Source of the DNA: Phycisphaerales bacterium UBA966
GTDB taxonomy: Bacteria; Planctomycetota; Phycisphaerae; Phycisphaerales; SM1A02
Direction: 5' to 3'
Length of the DNA: 9,266 nucleotides
Assembly (NCBI GenBank): GCA_002292895.1
Contig: DBCE01000035.1
Coordinates: 16,948 to 26,213, forward strand
Shown here in pieces: positions 6,076 to 9,266 of this stretch. Within the stretch, counting starts at the first letter, position 1. The number at the start of each line of letters is the position of its first letter. The notes beneath the pieces were generated by a model that saw nothing but the letters and a program-made list of their open reading frames with translations, did not search any database and had not been told where the DNA came from. Made by a program: the position numbers and the translations under genes.

Positions 6076-6836
6076 TTGCCGGGTGGCATGCTCTCGGCAG
6101 CGGAGTTATCCGGATCTTCCTCGCCTGCAGGGAGAGCATCAGACCCTGATACAGCGCCTGGGCCCATCAGTCGATCCTCCACCCAGTTCACGTAGTTCGA
6201 GGCTGCCGTTCCCATGGTGCGCTGCAGCGGAACATCGATGACCCCAAAGAAGAAGAACAGCACCACCAACATTCCGTACATGCGCACGGCAGGCGTGTTG
6301 TAGAAGCGGTCGAGCGCGGGATGCGCGCCGGCAAGAATCGCGCTGCCATCAAGGGGCGGAATCGGTAGCAGATTGAACGCGCCGAGCACCAAGTTGATGA
6401 ACCCGCCCCAGAACAGAAATTGCGCGACGTTGGCTGCCGTGTGTTCTGCAACAGTGATTCGTCCGTTGGCCACCGCCCATGCCCACGTACCGGCAGCAGT
6501 GAGCGTGATGAATGCCAATAGCAAATTCATGGCCGGTCCAGCCGCCGCAACTAAGACGCGTCCGCGACGTTCGTGGCGGAATCGATGCGGATTGATCGGC
6601 ATCAGTCCCCACGCAATGCCAGCGATCGCAAAGAAGATGAGTGACATGCGTCCCATGTGCACGATGGGGTTCATGGTCATGTGACCCATCTCGCGCGGCG
6701 TGTTGTCACCGTTGGCGATCGCTGCCCAGCCGTGTGCAAGTTCGTGCAGCACGATTGAGAAAATCACCCAGAACGCCCAGCTAAAGAGCAAGACGATGCC
6801 GCCGCTTTCATATGCAGAGTGGACCCACCAATTCAT
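6072..6836 (-). CDS. Site-2-type zinc metalloprotease, peptidase family M50
   Basis: The product is 254 residues started at MNWWVHSAYE (6836); the open frame upstream runs into the amidohydrolase gene and is not used. The zinc-binding HELAH (H31, E32, H35) lies in the first membrane helix region. NPIVH (56-60) and the second motif NLLPIPPLDG (155-164, with D163 as third ligand) complete the M50 signature. Helices around 12-35, 64-80, 95-120, 138-158 and 185-202 fit a multi-pass membrane enzyme. No PDZ domain is present, so it belongs to the short subgroup related to SREBP-type proteases rather than RseP. The C-terminus is an acidic tail (GEEDPDNSAAES). It is 44 bp downstream of the amidohydrolase on the same strand, has no SD, and TACCCT lies exactly 7 nt before the ATG. 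Confidence 0.92.
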   Translation of the reverse strand: MNWWVHSAYESGGIVLLFSWAFWVIFSIVLHELAHGWAAIANGDNTPREMGHMTMNPIVHMGRMSLIFFAIAGIAWGLMPINPHRFRHERRGRVLVAAAGPAMNLLLAFITLTAAGTWAWAVANGRITVAEHTAANVAQFLFWGGFINLVLGAFNLLPIPPLDGSAILAGAHPALDRFYNTPAVRMYGMLVVLFFFFGVIDVPLQRTMGTAASNYVNWVEDRLMGPGAVSGSDALPAGEEDPDNSAAESMPPGN

Positions 6837-6843
6837 GGGGCAC

Positions 6844-6849
6844 AGGGTA
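6844..6849 (-). promoter_or_regulatory. Candidate -10 element (TACCCT) seven bases before the M50 start
   Basis: TACCCT on the minus strand ends 7 nt before the ATG, and no SD is present. This could give a leaderless M50 transcript in addition to read-through from the amidohydrolase gene. No convincing -35 was seen. Confidence 0.3.
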
Positions 6850-6880
6850 CACGCGTGGGAAGGGTGCGCTGACGCAATCG

Positions 6881-8455
6881 CTACGACGCAATACCGCCGT
6901 ACACCGGAGTGCCCGCAGCGATGGTTGCCATGATGTTTGGCAGCGCGTCTGACCATTGACACGCGAATGGATCATCAGCAAATATGCATAAATCCGCGTG
7001 GCAACCCGGTGCGATGCGGCCAAGTGCGGGCGCGCGGAGTGCGTCGGCCGCGCCGGAGGTATAGGCGCGCAGGCTTTCTTCCACGGTGAGATTCTGGTCG
7101 GTGCGGCACGGCGTGCCGTCGAGGCCAATGCCAGTGACTGCAGCGCGGATACCGAGGCGTGGATCGCAGCTCACGATCGGCCAATCGCTTCCGAAGGCAA
7201 GACGCGCGCCAGCGCTGAGCAGATCGCGGAATCGGAAGAACGTGTGCATCCGATCATGGCCAAGGCGCGCTGGTGCACCGTGGGCATCATCCGCTTTGTG
7301 GAGCGGCTGCATGCTGGCAATGCGGCCATGCATGCGTGCCAGTTCCGCGTCGTCCATGGTTTGGCAATGTTCGAAGCGCGCGATGCGTGCGTGATCTTCT
7401 GGAGCGATGGCATCAATCGCGATCCGCAGCGCTTCGTCACCGATCACATGGACGCTTGGCGAGAATCCATGAGCAATGACGGTGCGCGCCCACGCACGGA
7501 GTCGATCGGGATGGTGCGCTGCAAACTCCACAAGCATGCCGCGATTGTGCGGGTCATCGGCGTACGGGCGAAGCATGCGCGCGGTGCGGCTGCCGAGCGT
7601 GCCATCGATGAAACTCTTCCAACCAACGATCGTCAGTAGTTCGTCATGGGCAAAGGCGCGGCCCCACGCAAAATCAACCGGCCACGTGCGATCGAGAATG
7701 GTGGCAATGACGCGCACCGTGCATGCAGCACGGGCGTGCGTTCGTAAATACTCGTGTGTATCCCGCAGATCGGTTTCGTATTCCATACTTCCAACGGTGG
7801 TGATTCCGAAGGTGTTGCAGTGGCGGAACGCGGCAAGCAGTGCGGCGCGGCGATCTTCGACGGGGGGAGTGGGTACGCGCGGGTTGACTAACTGCCACGC
7901 GGCTTGTTCAAGCAGGAGCCCAGTTGCAGCGCCGGTGGAATCGCGGACGATTTCACCACCGGCGGGGCATGCATCGTTGCCGATGAGAGCGAGCACCGCA
8001 TCGTTGACAACGCATGCGTGTTGATCCATGCGGTAGGCAACGCACGGAGTGTTGCCTGCACCCTGCAGCCATGCACGCGTTGGCCGTTCGCCGCCCCAGT
8101 GTGATTCGTTCCATCCGAAAGCGCGGAGCCAACGTCCAGGAGGAAGTGTCCGAGCGGCTTCTGCAATGCGCACTTCAAATTCTGCGCGCGAGCGCACGGC
8201 GGAGAGATCGAGTTGCGCAAGCGTTTGACCGCCAAGTGAAAGATGGATGTGCCCGTCAATCAGCCCAGGGGTGACCACCGCGGTGGCGGGCAGCGTGATG
8301 GTGGGCACATCGGGGCGCGCCGGCGCGTCGACAGCGGTGATGCGGCCATCGGCGATGTCCACACTGGCAGCCCATGGATTCATGGGATCTGCGGTCCAGA
8401 ACCGTGCGCCGGTGAGGCGAACACGTGCGGGCAGCGTGGGGCTTGCGTGGGGCAT
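6881..8455 (-). CDS. YtcJ-like metal-dependent amidohydrolase (Amidohydro_3 family)
   Basis: The product is 524 residues. The N-terminal beta-sandwich part carries ITLPATAVVTPGLIDGHIH, with metal ligands H69 and H71. The barrel shows K280 in GWKSFIDGTLGSRTA (the lysine expected to be carboxylated), H336 in VHVIGDEA, H363 in FEHCQ and D424 in FGSDWP, a complete metal site. The C-terminus returns to the sandwich with GRIAPGCHADLCIF. Family members hydrolyse amide or related bonds in varied, mostly unknown substrates; the substrate here cannot be inferred. There is no signal peptide, so it is likely cytoplasmic. The ATG at 8455 is chosen because the ATG at 8482 overlaps the start codon of the divergent gene; AGG with a 10-nt spacing and TAGGAT 13 nt upstream precede it. 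It is probably co-transcribed with the M50 gene. Confidence 0.92.
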   Translation of the reverse strand: MPHASPTLPARVRLTGARFWTADPMNPWAASVDIADGRITAVDAPARPDVPTITLPATAVVTPGLIDGHIHLSLGGQTLAQLDLSAVRSRAEFEVRIAEAARTLPPGRWLRAFGWNESHWGGERPTRAWLQGAGNTPCVAYRMDQHACVVNDAVLALIGNDACPAGGEIVRDSTGAATGLLLEQAAWQLVNPRVPTPPVEDRRAALLAAFRHCNTFGITTVGSMEYETDLRDTHEYLRTHARAACTVRVIATILDRTWPVDFAWGRAFAHDELLTIVGWKSFIDGTLGSRTARMLRPYADDPHNRGMLVEFAAHHPDRLRAWARTVIAHGFSPSVHVIGDEALRIAIDAIAPEDHARIARFEHCQTMDDAELARMHGRIASMQPLHKADDAHGAPARLGHDRMHTFFRFRDLLSAGARLAFGSDWPIVSCDPRLGIRAAVTGIGLDGTPCRTDQNLTVEESLRAYTSGAADALRAPALGRIAPGCHADLCIFADDPFACQWSDALPNIMATIAAGTPVYGGIAS

Positions 8456-8456
8456 G

Positions 8457-8474
8457 AGGCGCGCGCCTATCCTA
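8457..8474. promoter_or_regulatory. Divergent control region: 12-bp palindrome plus overlapping -10-like elements
   Basis: The perfect palindrome AGGCGCGCGCCT occupies 8457-8468. Directly beside it, TATCCT (8468-8473, +) ends 7 nt before the ATG at 8481. TAGGAT (8474-8469, -) ends 13 nt before the ATG at 8455. The two hexamers share five base pairs, so a single site could drive both genes, and the palindrome could be an operator or simply GC-rich sequence. Confidence 0.38.
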
Positions 8475-8480
8475 TGAACC

Positions 8481-9266
8481 ATGAAGCAAAGTTGCAGCAA
8501 CGGTTCGTGCGGATGTGGGTCAAGTATGCCGGTCACTACCTTCGCGAAAGTGGTTGGTGGCGCGTTGGTGGTGGTGGCAGTGGCCGCGGTGGTGTTCGCG
8601 GTGATGTCCGGATGTGAGAAGGCGCCCGCGCCGAAGGGACCGACTCCCGTAACTACAAAGCCCGCTACTGCTGCGCCAGCCGCGGCTGCTGCGACGGCTC
8701 CGGTTGCATCAAGCAATTCGGCGGCGGTGAGCGCGCCCGTTCCTCCTGCGGCAACAGCAGCGGCGTCGACGCAAGCGGGTGGATATCCAGTGAGCGGGCC
8801 GGATGGCGACCAAACCAAGATCGAAGTGGGCGGCCTGACCATGCCGAAGCCGGTGACATGGGTGTGGACAGCGCCGTCAATGCAGTTCCGTGCGTTGCAA
8901 TATGCGGTTCCGGCACTCGGTGTGAACTCGCCCGCGGCGGAGTTGGTATTCAGTGTGTTCCCTGCTGGTGATGGTGGTCCGGTGGATGCGAACCTTGATC
9001 GTTGGTCGAATCAGTTCCGTTCGGGCGCTGCAGCGGCCGAGTCCAAGCGTTCACAGGCAACAGTGAATGGAATGCAGGTGTCGCGCGTGGAGAGTGTGGG
9101 CGATTACATGGGCATGGGTGCCGCTGCGCCGCGTCCGGGCTACATGCAACTCGGCGCCATCGTGCAGGCGCCAGGGCGAACGGTGTTTATGAAAGTGGTG
9201 GGGCCGCAAGCGACGGTGGAATCAAACCGCGCCGCGTTCGAGGCGATGATTGCTGGGATCCACTGA
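8481..9266 (+). CDS. Putative lipoprotein of unknown function with Ala/Pro/Thr-rich linker
   Basis: The product is 261 residues from the ATG at 8481. An internal ATG at 8526 would give 246 residues and a more ordinary signal. A hydrophobic stretch (about 22-41) ends in MSGC, with C45 as the likely lipidated cysteine and E46 at +2. The first 15 residues (MKQSCSNGSCGCGSS) are cysteine- and glycine-rich, odd for a signal peptide N-region. A low-complexity Ala/Pro/Thr/Ser linker spans about 46-95. The folded C-terminal domain (about 105-261) contains WTAPSMQFRALQYAVP, AELVFSVFP, a glycine-rich turn followed by NLDRWSNQF, YMQLGAIVQAPGRTVFMKVVGP and a terminal helix. It resembles uncharacterised envelope proteins I associate with Planctomycetota, without a known function. 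It probably lies in the cell envelope. The stop codon is the last three bases of the window. Confidence 0.85.
   Translation: MKQSCSNGSCGCGSSMPVTTFAKVVGGALVVVAVAAVVFAVMSGCEKAPAPKGPTPVTTKPATAAPAAAAATAPVASSNSAAVSAPVPPAATAAASTQAGGYPVSGPDGDQTKIEVGGLTMPKPVTWVWTAPSMQFRALQYAVPALGVNSPAAELVFSVFPAGDGGPVDANLDRWSNQFRSGAAAAESKRSQATVNGMQVSRVESVGDYMGMGAAAPRPGYMQLGAIVQAPGRTVFMKVVGPQATVESNRAAFEAMIAGIH

Noticed and set aside
6061..6083. Hairpin at the M50 stop codon (CCCGG/CCGGG with CAA/TTG and a bulge) as a terminator
   Set aside because: The stem is bulged and short, only ATTT follows it on the minus strand, and it overlaps a better rpsP promoter candidate.
6998..7639. 213-residue plus-strand open frame
   Set aside because: It lies wholly antisense to the conserved amidohydrolase and has no recognisable motif.
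8480..8482. Alternative amidohydrolase start ATG at 8482
   Set aside because: It overlaps the start codon of the divergent gene, and the family needs no extra N-terminal residues. It remains possible but is less likely than 8455.
8456..8842. Extension of the amidohydrolase reading frame 129 codons upstream on the minus strand
   Set aside because: It is antisense to the lipoprotein gene, and its Ala/Thr-rich peptide mirrors that gene's low-complexity linker. The amidohydrolase fold begins after 8455.

Overview
The window is dense, GC-rich bacterial DNA with ten protein genes and no gene-free stretch longer than about 165 bases. A two-domain DUF1080 (3-keto-disaccharide hydrolase) lipoprotein, the compact rpsP-trmD-rplS cluster without rimM, and a single-HNH protein of a widespread family suggest a member of the Planctomycetota, possibly Phycisphaerae. 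That assignment is inference from gene content and rests on no search.

Layout. Positions 1-699 (+) hold the end of a CPBP-family membrane protease that faces an HNH nuclease gene (792-1427, -). Upstream of the nuclease, on the same strand, is a 250-residue protein that I read as a possible TIM barrel (1526-2278, -). It is divergent from the DUF1080 lipoprotein gene (2376-3770, +). A near-identical tandem pair of hairpin repeats (3766-3839) separates that gene from convergent queD (3842-4201, -). The ribosomal and tRNA-modification cluster follows on the minus strand: rpsP (5549-5908), trmD (4749-5516) and rplS (4289-4687), closed by a strong intrinsic terminator at 4228-4257. Upstream on the same strand are a site-2-type M50 membrane protease (6072-6836) and a YtcJ-like amidohydrolase (6881-8455). 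The amidohydrolase is divergent, with only 25 bp between start codons, from a putative lipoprotein gene of unknown function (8481-9266, +).

How the genes relate. The only clear functional unit is rpsP-trmD-rplS (ribosomal protein S16, tRNA m1G37 methyltransferase, ribosomal protein L19). The remainder looks like ordinary genomic neighbourhood: two membrane proteases, queuosine/tetrahydropterin synthesis, sugar-related and amidohydrolase enzymes, and exported lipoproteins. There is no sign of phage, transposon, CRISPR or a defence island.

The more interesting signals are in the short non-coding gaps. Several genes without a Shine-Dalgarno (SD) sequence carry a TANNNT hexamer 7-13 nt before the start codon, as expected for leaderless or near-leaderless mRNAs. 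The rplS leader has a hairpin that, if folded, would bring a distant AAAGGA to a normal 9-nt spacing. The rpsP leader carries a long stem, and the 8456-8480 gap combines a 12-bp palindrome with overlapping -10-like elements on both strands. All are pattern readings and were not tested by computation.
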